Assembly (NCBI GenBank): GCA_015055625.1
Contig: SVHU01000003.1
Location: forward strand, 96,008-160,007
DNA from: Clostridiales bacterium
GTDB lineage: Bacteria > Bacillota > Clostridia > Christensenellales > Pumilibacteraceae
Direction of reading: 5' to 3'
DNA length: 64,000 nucleotides
A program made the translations under genes and the position numbers. Positions 32,852-41,766 of this stretch are shown here, one piece after another (positions within the stretch are counted from its first letter, which is position 1; every line of letters begins with the position of its first letter). The notes under the pieces are model-generated. The model saw only the letters and a list, made by a program, of their open reading frames with translations, searched no databases and was not told the origin of the DNA.

Positions 32852-35800
32852 CTACTTTTTTGTAAATTTTTGACCGTAAATTTCGTATTCGCCGTTTTCG
32901 TCTTTAATAACTTTTTTAAGTTGAGTTTTACTTTTCTTCAAAAGGGCGTTAAGCGCCTTACTTTCAAGGTACGGAGCGTAAACTCGCCAGTTTTCACTAC
33001 CTCTTTTCTCATAGTCTTTTAAGATCAGATACAACACGTATTTGTTATCCAACAAGGTGTCAAGCTCTTCCTTTCTTTCTTTTTTAACGCTCTCTATTTC
33101 CTGATAAAGAAGTTCCTTTTCGTCCTCGTCGGACATATTAATCTCTCTATAAAGCTTCGATATCTTATTGTTGTATTCTTCGTCCAAAACTACGGCTTTA
33201 TCTTTATGCTTATAATTGGTAGAATAAGCGGAAATATCTTTCAGATCGGGCTTGTTTATTAAATCTATAATACGCGCGTATCTTTTTATTTTATCTTTGC
33301 CCTTATCAAAACTAATCTCGCTTGCAATCTTGTAGATAAATTCCATTGCTGTATCACACTCGTGATATGTTCGATCGTCCTCCAGCTCCTTACGTTTCAC
33401 TTGCCTTAAAATCTTTTCTTCGGCTTTCTTTAGCCCATTCTTTCTTTCAAGCTGTTCTCTTCTATCAACTATATCTGCTTCATATTTGGCTTTTAATTGA
33501 TCATCTTTTGCCTGAATCGCTTTCTTTCGATTCAGTTTTAGCTCTTCTATTTCCTCACGCAAAAACTTTATATCTTCGTCAAGCTCCGTATAATGCACGT
33601 ACCTTACGCGTTTTTCAATCTCTTTATTGTCCATAATCTTGAAAAACTCAGGACGCCTGGTTCCGTATTTTTTTGTCATTCTACTAATCTCCGAACCGGC
33701 GCTTACGTCATAAGCTCGCTTTGCTTTGTCTATTTCAATTCCCGACAAAACCGCCAGCTTGCATATATCGTTATAAAGTTCGTCTGTTGTTGCGTCCTTT
33801 GCGTCATACGGCGCATTGTATTGGTCGTCCAGCGCTTCCTTATTCGCCATTTTCCAGTTGATTTTATCCCACAAAAAACTGTTTAGCTTCTGAGATAAAT
33901 TTACTATTTGTCCTATTTGGTTTTCGCTGGTATTATAATCAAGCTCCGCAAGCTCTTGCCCTTTCTTTTTTGTAGAAGGAATATTACAAACAGGAACTAA
34001 AAAATCAAATTGTTTATCCTGCTCTTCCACAACGTCAACAATAAGTTTGTCGTCGGTTATAAGCATCAAGTCCGAATCATAATCACAACCGTTCAGGCGT
34101 TGTTGAATATTTTCACCAATCGCGTTTACGCAAACAATATTGTCGCCCAAATCGAAATAATCCCAAATTTCGTTCTCGGTTTTATTCGTTACTAAATATA
34201 AGTTTCCCATAGTAATATGAGGCGAACGCGCGCACACGAGCTTTTTATTGCTTTCAAAACGCAAACAACGCACTTGTCCTTTGTCTAAAATCATAGGTCT
34301 GTTATTAGGGTTGCTCATATCAAACTCGCCCGAAAGCGCGTACAAAAGCTCAGGGCCGTTTCCAAACAACGTCGCGTTAGTTCCGGGCAGTAATATATGC
34401 CCTTCCTTTAGTCTGTTCTTTTGGTTTTCTACAACTTCATTCCTAAAATTAACGTATAGTCTGGTATTTTGGAAAACGTCGTTAACCCTCATAAGCTTGA
34501 AGATAACCTCGCTTCGCTCTGCAAGACCGCCCGAACTATCGCTTTCCGATTGTCCCTCAAAGCTAACGTCCACATCTTCCAACTTCTCTTTTTTTGCTTC
34601 CTTTTCACGCTTGTACACCTTTTCGAAATGATACCTCATAAAATCAATATCGTTTCTGATAAGTTCTATATACTTTCTGGTTGGTTCTAACAGCTTTTCC
34701 GCTTGCTCATAAGTTAAGTTGAGCGTGTTTAGAAACTGATAGCTGGTTTGCACCATTTTACCGCCTAAAAACCTTGTTCGCTTATCGTATTTTACTACGC
34801 CAAAATTCTCGTCGACGTTTTCCGTCCACGAGCGCAAATTGTTTTCGGTAAGACCGCCCTTCATAAACTTTAGGAACTTCATGCTGTTGGGCGTAGTTAC
34901 CATTACTATTTGACTTATATCGTTTGCAAGCGTAACAAACCCACGCTTTTTAAGCTCTTCTACCGAGGTTACGTTTTTATCCACAAACCACTTTTGAAGC
35001 TTGGTTCTGAACGCGCATGACTTGAAAAACTTATTACGAAGGAGTAGCATATGCTTTTTTGCATAGTCGCTGTTTTCAAAAACGCTTTCGTCAAGCAAGC
35101 TCTCTCCGTCCCAGATATCGTTTTTTATTTCGGTTATTTTCCTATCGGCAATAAGCTCCACTTTTTCTTTCTTCTTTCTTATGCCAATCTCTTCGTATAC
35201 CGACTCTACGCTAATTACTTTCTCTTCAAACTTGCTTGTATAATCCGGAACAACCAAAATTCCCTCAAGAGGAATTTTTACAAGACCTTTCAGCGCGCTG
35301 AGCGAAAGAGCTTTGTACGCCTCCCACGATGCAAGGTCCATATCTTTCGTTCTCTTAAGTCCGCACTCACCCCACTTAGACATGTCCTTATAAAGCCTTT
35401 CGTCTATAAATAAACACTTGCCTTGTCTTGAACTTCCGCTACTACGCTTATATCTTACGTAATGCGCTCCGCCAAGCGTAAAGCCGTTTTCGTAAAAATA
35501 TTCCCTGAGTTCTTTTAAGCTTTTCCCCTCAGCATTTTTTGTCTTTTTGTCTAAAATAACCTCGTCAGCGTCTAAGTTTTCATCCGCTTGATCGTTATTT
35601 TCCTTGTACCCAGAATTAAACTTAAGGTTTACAATCGCAAGAGTGTACTTGTTGTTGCTCTCGTCCTCAAACGAAAACTTCTTTCTACACTTATCATAGT
35701 AGATGCTCTCTAACTCTATCAGGTCCAAAGAATAGTCCAAAACGTTCTTAAAAAGCTTATAATATCTTTCGTCTTTTTCCTTTTTTGTTGTGGGCAATTT

Positions 35801-36094
35801 ATACTCACCGTTATTTTGTATCTCCGCATATAAATGCTTCGCTTCTAACGAAATAATTCTATACCCCTCACAATCACTTGCGCTGACAATCTCTTCATCG
35901 TCTTCGCGCTCTCCGTCCAAACTCTCGTCGAAAACATTGTCTAAAAAAGACAAATCGTCTACGGCAAAATCCTCTCCAACATTATCGGAAAGTTTGTCAT
36001 TTTCATTATTGATATCATCTAACTCTTGTTCGCTATCTTCCAGTTTTGCAAACAATTCTTCGTTGTCTAAAACGTCGAAATCTCTATCTTCCAT
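32852..36094 (-). CDS. Predicted double-psi beta-barrel RNA polymerase (RdRp/QDE-1-like)
   Basis: 1080 residues, with a very acidic N-terminus (1-75). The central part matches the catalytic core layout of cellular RNA-dependent RNA polymerases: KKLVCARSPHITMGNLYLV (about 617-635, compare 'R.P...pGD'), then DNIVCVNAIGENIQQRL and NGCDYDSDLML (668-678), giving D671, D673 and D675 as the DxDxD Mg2+ triad equivalent to DxDGD in QDE-1 and NADFDGD in RNAP beta'. Upstream, RYKRSSGSSRQGKCLFI (214-230) and TTPNSMKFLKF resemble other conserved blocks. The C-terminal 350 residues are charged coiled coil. The usual Gly of DxDGD is Ser here. Transcribed alone at the head of the superlocus. Phage YonO-type polymerases are the alternative relatives; template (RNA or DNA) is unknown. 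Confidence 0.7.
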   Translation of the reverse strand: MEDRDFDVLDNEELFAKLEDSEQELDDINNENDKLSDNVGEDFAVDDLSFLDNVFDESLDGEREDDEEIVSASDCEGYRIISLEAKHLYAEIQNNGEYKLPTTKKEKDERYYKLFKNVLDYSLDLIELESIYYDKCRKKFSFEDESNNKYTLAIVNLKFNSGYKENNDQADENLDADEVILDKKTKNAEGKSLKELREYFYENGFTLGGAHYVRYKRSSGSSRQGKCLFIDERLYKDMSKWGECGLKRTKDMDLASWEAYKALSLSALKGLVKIPLEGILVVPDYTSKFEEKVISVESVYEEIGIRKKKEKVELIADRKITEIKNDIWDGESLLDESVFENSDYAKKHMLLLRNKFFKSCAFRTKLQKWFVDKNVTSVEELKKRGFVTLANDISQIVMVTTPNSMKFLKFMKGGLTENNLRSWTENVDENFGVVKYDKRTRFLGGKMVQTSYQFLNTLNLTYEQAEKLLEPTRKYIELIRNDIDFMRYHFEKVYKREKEAKKEKLEDVDVSFEGQSESDSSGGLAERSEVIFKLMRVNDVFQNTRLYVNFRNEVVENQKNRLKEGHILLPGTNATLFGNGPELLYALSGEFDMSNPNNRPMILDKGQVRCLRFESNKKLVCARSPHITMGNLYLVTNKTENEIWDYFDLGDNIVCVNAIGENIQQRLNGCDYDSDLMLITDDKLIVDVVEEQDKQFDFLVPVCNIPSTKKKGQELAELDYNTSENQIGQIVNLSQKLNSFLWDKINWKMANKEALDDQYNAPYDAKDATTDELYNDICKLAVLSGIEIDKAKRAYDVSAGSEISRMTKKYGTRRPEFFKIMDNKEIEKRVRYVHYTELDEDIKFLREEIEELKLNRKKAIQAKDDQLKAKYEADIVDRREQLERKNGLKKAEEKILRQVKRKELEDDRTYHECDTAMEFIYKIASEISFDKGKDKIKRYARIIDLINKPDLKDISAYSTNYKHKDKAVVLDEEYNNKISKLYREINMSDEDEKELLYQEIESVKKERKEELDTLLDNKYVLYLILKDYEKRGSENWRVYAPYLESKALNALLKKSKTQLKKVIKDENGEYEIYGQKFTKK

Positions 36095-36147
36095 TGTATA
36101 CCGTCCTAACTCGTAAGTGTTGGTTTTATCTGAACTTGTTGTAAAAA

Positions 36148-37080
36148 CTACTTAGAAAAGAAGTTTTTGGGATTGTCGAGCGTAAACTTTTTTACCGTGC
36201 TCTCTTTTGCGCCCAATTTTTTAAGCTCGGGCAAAAGCTTTTTGTGAACGGTAGTAAAATCCCTGTTAGGATTTACAAACGAATCTCTGTCCTTTGCAGT
36301 ATCTCCGCTTGCGTAAAAATCGTGAGATACAACCAACCTGTCCTCGTATCCCTTTTCAATAAGCTTATACATTGTTTGTGCCTGACGCTCGTAAGCGGAC
36401 GGATAAATGCGGTCAAAACCCAGATAGCACCCCTCGTCCAAAAGCGAAGAAAGGTAGTCAATATCGTCCGTATCGCTACAATGCCCGATTATAATCTTTT
36501 CTGAATCCACTCCGTACTTTTTGAACAACTCCAACTGCCTGTACGCCGTCTTTTCCCTGTTTTCGTTGTGAGCAAATATGGGAAGACCTGTTTCGTTGTG
36601 TGTAATCGCTATCGCGGATAATAGGTTAGCGTTAATCTCACTGACTCCCACCTTATCCGTTGCGCACTTTAATATTCCCGGTTTTACTCCCGTATCTGAA
36701 ATACCGTTTTTACACTCTGTAATAAACATCTCGGCAAGCACTTTAGGCTCTTTGCGTCTTACCACCAGCTCTTCACTATAATAAATTCCGCTGGACACGA
36801 TAAAGTTTACACCGCTTCTTTGCGATACGGATTTTATCAAATTCACGTCACGGAACAAATCAATGGGCGTGCCGTCCACTACCGTGCTGAGTCCGCACTC
36901 TGCTTTCGCTCTGCTGAAAAGTTGTACCGCGCGCTCTTCCACGCTCTTTAAGTCCATCCAGTTTTTCCCAAACGCCATATAAAACGATGGATTCATACAC
37001 ACCACGTGCTCATGACATAGCGTTTCGCCCAAGCTATTAACATCAAGCGTTCCAAGCGCTGTGTTTATCATTTTTGACAT
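36148..37080 (-). CDS. Phosphotriesterase-family metal-dependent hydrolase
   Basis: 310 residues from the ATG at 37080 (an upstream Met would add an 18-residue stretch without family similarity). Metal ligands of the PTE/amidohydrolase fold: ETLCHEHV (HxH), GILKCATD (bridging lysine), PIFAHNEN, IIIGHCSD and LVVSHDFYA. The family hydrolyses phosphoesters, lactones or amide bonds; natural substrates of bacterial homologues are often sugar-derived lactones. It stands apart from the superlocus, with its own promoter, although it reads in the same direction. Confidence 0.88.
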   Translation of the reverse strand: MSKMINTALGTLDVNSLGETLCHEHVVCMNPSFYMAFGKNWMDLKSVEERAVQLFSRAKAECGLSTVVDGTPIDLFRDVNLIKSVSQRSGVNFIVSSGIYYSEELVVRRKEPKVLAEMFITECKNGISDTGVKPGILKCATDKVGVSEINANLLSAIAITHNETGLPIFAHNENREKTAYRQLELFKKYGVDSEKIIIGHCSDTDDIDYLSSLLDEGCYLGFDRIYPSAYERQAQTMYKLIEKGYEDRLVVSHDFYASGDTAKDRDSFVNPNRDFTTVHKKLLPELKKLGAKESTVKKFTLDNPKNFFSK

Positions 37081-37122
37081 AGTTTTTATATTTTCCTTAT
37101 AGTGATTTTCCGATTTTGTTAT

Positions 37123-37151
37123 ATTATAACACAATTTATCCGCTTTTGCAA
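37123..37151 (-). promoter_or_regulatory. Promoter of the phosphotriesterase-family gene
   Basis: TTGCAA (37146-37151), 17 bases, TATAAT (37123-37128) on the minus strand. Confidence 0.75.
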
Positions 37152-37210
37152 TACCCTCGGGAAAATTTAGGAAATAGCGGAATTTTGTAGGAATTGTAAA
37201 ATAAACAAGC

Positions 37211-37254
37211 TAAAAATAAAGCGCCAATCGAGGGATTTTGTCCTGATTAGCGCT
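37211..37254 (-). terminator. Terminator after the TIM-barrel gene at 37279
   Basis: Minus-strand stem AGCGCTAATC/GATTGGCGCT followed by TTTATTTTTA. Confidence 0.85.
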
Positions 37255-37278
37255 ATACGTATTACAATTTTTTGTCAA

Positions 37279-38112
37279 TTAGTTGTTTTCTACAAGATCT
37301 CTAAACTTCTTTGCTTTCTCTAAAGCGAGCGATGCAAAGCCGTCGTAATCGAGGTGGTTATAAATATCGTGAGTATTACGGTTGGGCTTGTTATTGCATG
37401 TAAGCTCGAAAGTAAGCGGACCTTTGTATCCTACGTTGTTCAATCGTTTTGCGGTTGCTTCCCAGTTTACGATACCGTCAAACGGCATAAGATGAGAGTC
37501 GTCGTGCCAGGTAAGCTTTTCGCCTGTCATGCCCATATTATCGTTAAGGTGAGTTCCTACAAGCTTATGGCCCCACTTAGTGATAAGATCGTGTCCGAAA
37601 TTATAGCACTGCTCGTGTCCTGTGTCTACGCAAAACTTCACCGCTTTGTGATTGTCAAAATGCTTGAACAAATAGTCAAGGTACACTTCGCCCTCGGTAT
37701 TCTCTAAAGCAACGCTTACGCCTAACTTTTCCGCCTCGTCAAAAATCTTAGCATAACGCTCAAGACCAAGTTCTGTGGGATTATTCTTTTCCATACCGAT
37801 AATAGTGTGAAGAATAAACAAATCTACCCCAAGATCTGCAAACTCGCGTATTGCTCTAATTTGTGTATCTTGTTCGATAATACCTTTTTCGCCCTCTTCC
37901 CAAAGTCTGTCTACGTGGTGAAAAGGAAGATGCACGGACTGCAAGAACATGCCGTTATCGTCGCAAGCCTTTCTTACTAACTTATTCCACTCAGGACTAT
38001 CCTCGCTCCAACCGGTGAAAACGCCGTCCCAACCGATTTTAGCGCATCTTTCAATCTGCTCTTCTATGGGCATTTCTTTTCCAAAGCCCAAACCCAAACA
38101 TAATTTACGCAT
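37279..38112 (-). CDS. Sugar phosphate isomerase/epimerase-like TIM barrel
   Basis: 277 residues from MRKLCLGLGFG, chosen because AGGAGA lies upstream and the barrel begins here. AP-endonuclease-2/xylose-isomerase-like fold with metal ligands in VALENTEG, FCVDTGHE, VGTHLNDN and LTFELT. No signal peptide. Probably isomerises or epimerises a sugar or cyclitol. A paralogous gene follows at 38226, and several glycan enzymes lie further right. Confidence 0.85.
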   Translation of the reverse strand: MRKLCLGLGFGKEMPIEEQIERCAKIGWDGVFTGWSEDSPEWNKLVRKACDDNGMFLQSVHLPFHHVDRLWEEGEKGIIEQDTQIRAIREFADLGVDLFILHTIIGMEKNNPTELGLERYAKIFDEAEKLGVSVALENTEGEVYLDYLFKHFDNHKAVKFCVDTGHEQCYNFGHDLITKWGHKLVGTHLNDNMGMTGEKLTWHDDSHLMPFDGIVNWEATAKRLNNVGYKGPLTFELTCNNKPNRNTHDIYNHLDYDGFASLALEKAKKFRDLVENN

Positions 38113-38152
38113 TTTATCATTTTCTCCTATCAAAGTTTTTTAGGTTGTGTTT

Positions 38153-38182
38153 ATTATATCACTGCAAGCTTATTAAAGTCAA
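38153..38182 (-). promoter_or_regulatory. Promoter of the 37279 TIM-barrel gene
   Basis: TTGACT (38177-38182), 18 bases, TATAAT (38153-38158) on the minus strand. Confidence 0.8.
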
Positions 38183-38225
38183 TAGTAAAACGTATTTTAA
38201 TTTTGATTTTTTATCCTTTCTGAAT

Positions 38226-39086
38226 TTACCACATTCCAAGATTTTCTTTACGCTTACCTATTACGGTGAGTGGTTTGTTATTAAATAACTCGTCAGCGTT
38301 ATTGATAAAATCAGCGTACGTAAAATCTCGTTCTCTCACAATAGTATTTGGCGCCGTCAGTCCCAGCTCATAGTTCCACACGCCGTTGTATCCACACTCG
38401 TCCAACGCCTTGATTACTTCTTGCCAATTAATATCCCCCTCGCCAGGCATCCAATGACGCTCGTTTACGTGGTCGTAATCGGATATATGCGTGGTCTTTA
38501 TCCTATCCCCTAAAACACGTATTGCGTGCTCGGTTTTTTCCTGCAAAAGATGGTTTACGTCCATACATACTCCCACTCCCGCTTTGTCGGCTACATACGC
38601 AGTTTCTTTAGACGTATTGCACAAACACGTACGCGGAAGCACTTCTACGCATACGTAAGAAGCCGTATAAGTCCTAAGCTCGCTCAGCGATTTTATAAGC
38701 TGACTAAGCTTTGCTTCTCTCTCTTTGTCCGCAATCGGCTCGAAGCTTCCGTGTAAAATATAACAGTACGGAGTGTACGGATCACAGCGCGAAAAAATCT
38801 CTTTTATCCTTTCTATCACAACTCGTCTAAAATCCTCGTCAAGCGCGGAAATGTCCCACTCGTTGCCAAAGGATACGTGCACGCCATTAAAGAACAAACC
38901 GCTCCGCTTTATAGCGTCAAGCCCGTCTTCCATATTCTTATAATTTTCAAGCTCCTTTTCTCTGTCGTGACGAAACTTGCACAAGTCAAAATCCACAGCT
39001 TCAAACCCTGCTTCTTTCATTTTTTCAAGCTCTACACAAAAGTTTTCGTCCCAACTCAAGCTTTTTCCCACTCTATATTTTCCCAT
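38226..39086 (-). CDS. Second sugar phosphate isomerase/epimerase-like TIM barrel
   Basis: 286 residues of the same fold. Conserved ligand positions: VCVEVLPRT, VCMDVNHL, TTHISDYDH and WNYELGL; the segment HWMPGEGDINW is the usual loop before the last strands. It has its own promoter and no signal peptide. The N-terminal motif (WDENFCVELEKMKEAGFEAV) is typical. Substrate unknown. Confidence 0.85.
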   Translation of the reverse strand: MGKYRVGKSLSWDENFCVELEKMKEAGFEAVDFDLCKFRHDREKELENYKNMEDGLDAIKRSGLFFNGVHVSFGNEWDISALDEDFRRVVIERIKEIFSRCDPYTPYCYILHGSFEPIADKEREAKLSQLIKSLSELRTYTASYVCVEVLPRTCLCNTSKETAYVADKAGVGVCMDVNHLLQEKTEHAIRVLGDRIKTTHISDYDHVNERHWMPGEGDINWQEVIKALDECGYNGVWNYELGLTAPNTIVRERDFTYADFINNADELFNNKPLTVIGKRKENLGMW

Positions 39087-39113
39087 ACCTGCCTCCTTAT
39101 TATTGCTGAAAAT

Positions 39114-39143
39114 ATTATACCACCCCTATCTTTAGTAAGTCAA
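39114..39143 (-). promoter_or_regulatory. Promoter of the 38226 TIM-barrel gene
   Basis: TTGACT (39138-39143), 18 bases, TATAAT (39114-39119) on the minus strand; AAGGAGG precedes the start codon. Confidence 0.8.
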
Positions 39144-39145
39144 TT

Positions 39146-39180
39146 AAAAACAAAAAACGCTCGCGTTTTTTGCGAACGTT
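39146..39180 (-). terminator. Terminator after the AGCS symporter
   Basis: Minus-strand stem AACGTTCGC/GCGAGCGTT with an A-rich loop, followed by TTTTTGTTTTT. Confidence 0.85.
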
Positions 39181-39207
39181 TTATTGTAAAATTTCAAGTT
39201 GAAAAAA

Positions 39208-40764
39208 TTATTCTACTTGCGCCTTATCAGGCTCTTCTAATACCTGATTGTTCTTGGGCACTTTATTTCCGTTAGTCTTAACCTCCTCTACAACCATCTT
39301 AGAAAGAGCGATAAGAGCGATAACGTTGGGAAGAACCATCAAATAGTTGAAGAAGTCCGTAAGCTCCCAAACAAGGCCGTTTTGGAATACCGCGCCAAGC
39401 ACGATAAACACAAGAGCGATAATGGTATAAACAATAGTACCCTTACCTTTGAAAAGGTAGTTGAAGTTAATCTTACCAAACAAATTCCAAGAAAGAATGG
39501 TAGAGAACGCAAAGAATGTAAGACAAACTGCAACGAAAATACTACCGATAGTAAACGCAACGTTGCCACTTCCGAACGCTACTGCAAAACCAGTTGCAAC
39601 ACCGTTGCTTCCGCTGATTACTTGATAATCGCCGTTAAGCTTTACAAACCAATCGCCAGGATTAACAATAGCAACTCCGCTTGCATCGGAAATAGTAGTA
39701 GTAGACATTGTAATTCCACCCTTTACGTAAAGAGCGGTAATAACGATAAGAGCGGTCATAGTAAGAACTACGAAAGTATCGAGGAATACACCGAACATTG
39801 CGGTACAACCCTGTTCGTGAGCGGTCTTAACGTTTGCCTGAGCGTGAGCGTGAGGAGTAGAACCCATACCTGCTTCGTTAGAGAAAAGTCCACGCTTAGC
39901 GCCGTTTTGAATTGCAAGAATAATAGCTTCGATAGCAGTACCACCAATAATAGCTTTGGGGTTGAATGCATATTCAAAAATCATACCAAATGCTCTGGGA
40001 AGAGAGGTTATACAACAGCAAAGAATTACCAAACCACCCAAAATATAGATAAGAGCCATAAAAGGAACAATCTTTTCGGTAACCGAAGCAAGACGGCTTA
40101 CGCCACCGATAAAGATAATACCTGCAACAACTGCTACAACAATACCAACAATAAGAGCAATCCACTGGGGCATTGCGGTTCCAGCAGCTGCGGAAATAGC
40201 GTTAGTAACCGATCCGCTAATAGAGTTGGACTGAACCATAGTTCCTACAAAGCCAAGAGCAATAACGGTTGCAACAGCAAAGAAGATTGCTAAAAATTTA
40301 CCAAATCCGTTGGGGAAAGCTTTCTTAATATAATATACGGGACCTCCCAAAACGTTGCCCTTGCCATCTAAAATCTTAGTCTTTTGAGCAAGAACTGCTT
40401 CGGCATAAATAGTGCCCATACCCAAGAATGCGATAATCCACATCCAGAAGATTGCGCCCGGTCCACCAATTAAGATAGCGGCGGTAGCACCTACGATGTT
40501 ACCTGTACCAACCTGCGCTGCAACAGCGGTAGCAAATGCCTGGAAAGAACTCATTCCACTCTTTTGCTTGTCGCCCTTAAACTTCAAGTTTCCAAAAACC
40601 TGTTTTGCTCCCTGACCAAAGTAACGCACCTGAGCGAACTTTGTTCTGATTGTAAAGAACAAACCTACACCAACAAGTAAGATTACGAGAACCCAGCCCG
40701 AGAAGTACTTGTTGATATCGCCAAAAATTTTAAGCATTCCTGCTTCAAAATCTGCCCATGACAT
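39208..40764 (-). CDS. AGCS-family sodium:alanine/glycine symporter
   Basis: 518 residues with about ten or more membrane spans. Family signatures: FAQVRYFGQGAKQVFG near the start, SSFQAFATAVAAQVGTGNIVGAT, PGAIFWMWIIAFLGMGT, and GLFSNEAGMGSTPHAHA. It imports glycine or alanine with Na+. A tandem glycine riboswitch lies in its leader, which points to glycine as a substrate. The C-terminal tail is polar and cytosolic. Confidence 0.95.
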   Translation of the reverse strand: MSWADFEAGMLKIFGDINKYFSGWVLVILLVGVGLFFTIRTKFAQVRYFGQGAKQVFGNLKFKGDKQKSGMSSFQAFATAVAAQVGTGNIVGATAAILIGGPGAIFWMWIIAFLGMGTIYAEAVLAQKTKILDGKGNVLGGPVYYIKKAFPNGFGKFLAIFFAVATVIALGFVGTMVQSNSISGSVTNAISAAAGTAMPQWIALIVGIVVAVVAGIIFIGGVSRLASVTEKIVPFMALIYILGGLVILCCCITSLPRAFGMIFEYAFNPKAIIGGTAIEAIILAIQNGAKRGLFSNEAGMGSTPHAHAQANVKTAHEQGCTAMFGVFLDTFVVLTMTALIVITALYVKGGITMSTTTISDASGVAIVNPGDWFVKLNGDYQVISGSNGVATGFAVAFGSGNVAFTIGSIFVAVCLTFFAFSTILSWNLFGKINFNYLFKGKGTIVYTIIALVFIVLGAVFQNGLVWELTDFFNYLMVLPNVIALIALSKMVVEEVKTNGNKVPKNNQVLEEPDKAQVE

Positions 40765-40833
40765 AATTTTATACTCTCCTTATACAAAAAAATTACTAAC
40801 ACTTTTAACTGCAAGACGGTAAAACAGCTTTAG

Positions 40834-40873
40834 AAAAACAAAAAATCGGCAGTATCTATAAAGATACACCGAC
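40834..40873 (-). terminator. Expression-platform terminator of the glycine riboswitch
   Basis: Minus-strand stem GTATC/GATAC extended by CGG/CCG, followed by ATTTTTTGTTTTT, between aptamers and start codon. It fits transcriptional control of the symporter. Confidence 0.75.
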
Positions 40874-40920
40874 AGACGAACAACTTCGCACCGTATTATC
40901 CAATACGATGTAAAATTAAG

Positions 40921-41090
40921 CATCTGTCCTTTTACCTGAGAGATTAGCAGTACTTTGATGTAATGCCTTGCACCTTCGGTACCCGTTTCAGGGATTCTCC
41001 AGAGCGCTATCAACTTACGGTCCTCATACCATTTGGTACACCTGAGAGTGTTACTCCTTCGGTCAGCGGTTTTACGCTATTTCCCATAAG
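40921..41090 (-). ncRNA. Tandem glycine riboswitch
   Basis: On the minus strand two copies of the gcvT-type aptamer core occur in a row: CCGAAGGAGTAA...CTCTCAGGT...GAGGAC, then TGGAGAATCC...CCGAAGGTGCAA...CTCTCAGGT...GGACAG. The second is the complete textbook pattern. Tandem aptamers upstream of an AGCS symporter are a known arrangement in Bacillota. Confidence 0.93.
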
Positions 41091-41110
41091 CTTCGTCTAG
41101 CATGTGCAAT

Positions 41111-41139
41111 ATTATATTCCTTTTTCAGACAAAAATCAA
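41111..41139 (-). promoter_or_regulatory. Promoter of the riboswitch-symporter transcript
   Basis: TTGATT (41134-41139), 17 bases, TATAAT (41111-41116) on the minus strand, just upstream of the first aptamer. Confidence 0.75.
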
Positions 41140-41241
41140 GCGTTTTTCACAAAATTTTCAATTTTTTTATATTTTCTTCATTTGTTAGAGAATGTCTATG
41201 TAAAATTATGTTTTTTAGGCAAAATAAAAACCAAAACCGTA

Positions 41242-41270
41242 TTGACAACTCTTTTTTGTTGTGCTATAAT
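41242..41270 (+). promoter_or_regulatory. Promoter of the BFD-like gene
   Basis: TTGACA, 17 bases, TATAAT: a consensus vegetative promoter divergent from the riboswitch promoter. Confidence 0.9.
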
Positions 41271-41303
41271 CTTTTTGTAAAATGTAAACAAGGAGAGAAA
41301 ATC

Positions 41304-41501
41304 ATGAAAGAAAATTATATTGTTTGTAACTGTAAGCAAGTAAGCTACAAGAACATCGCCGATGCTTTGGAAGGACACGAAAAGTTCGAAGACGTTATGA
41401 AGCTTTTTGACGAAGTTCAAAAGATTACACACTGCTCTACCGGTTGCGGTGGCTGTCATGACAAAGTTTTGGATCTTATTTCCGAAATTATGATGGGCTA
41501 A
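41304..41501 (+). CDS. BFD-like [2Fe-2S]-binding protein
   Basis: 65 residues from the ATG at 41304, preceded by AAGGAGAG; longer upstream starts would read through the promoter. VCNCKQVSYKNI and CSTGCGGCHDKV hold four cysteines (CxC, then CxxxxC or CxxC) as in bacterioferritin-associated ferredoxin-like domains. Stand-alone copies bind a [2Fe-2S] cluster and act in iron or redox handling. Confidence 0.88.
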   Translation: MKENYIVCNCKQVSYKNIADALEGHEKFEDVMKLFDEVQKITHCSTGCGGCHDKVLDLISEIMMG

Positions 41502-41518
41502 TTAAATAGCATTAAGGA

Positions 41519-41552
41519 AAAGGAAAGAGTTTTATTTGGCTCTTTCCTTTTT
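41519..41552 (+). terminator. Terminator after the BFD-like gene
   Basis: Stem AAAGGAAAGAG/CTCTTTCCTTT followed by TTTATATT. Confidence 0.85.
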
Positions 41553-41766
41553 ATATTATAATGATAATCGTTTGTAAAAAATAATTGAAATGCTATCAAA
41601 GCAATGCGCATACCCGCAGTCGATATATGGACAATTCGTGAAACTGCCGTACAATATTGCATCAATCGCCATACTATTCAGATTTTTATTTATTATTATT
41701 TTCAGTTGATTTTTATTTATTATTGTTCTATAATAAACTTATCTTTTATTAAAGTGTGGCTAATTT

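Noticed and set aside
1..36094. Superlocus considered as a prophage
   Set aside because: No capsid, tail, terminase, portal, lysis or integrase gene; signalling and AAA genes dominate.
39382..40293. 303-codon plus-strand frame
   Set aside because: Antisense to the AGCS symporter; Asn/Ser/Lys-rich composition is typical of a complement frame and there is no ribosome-binding site.
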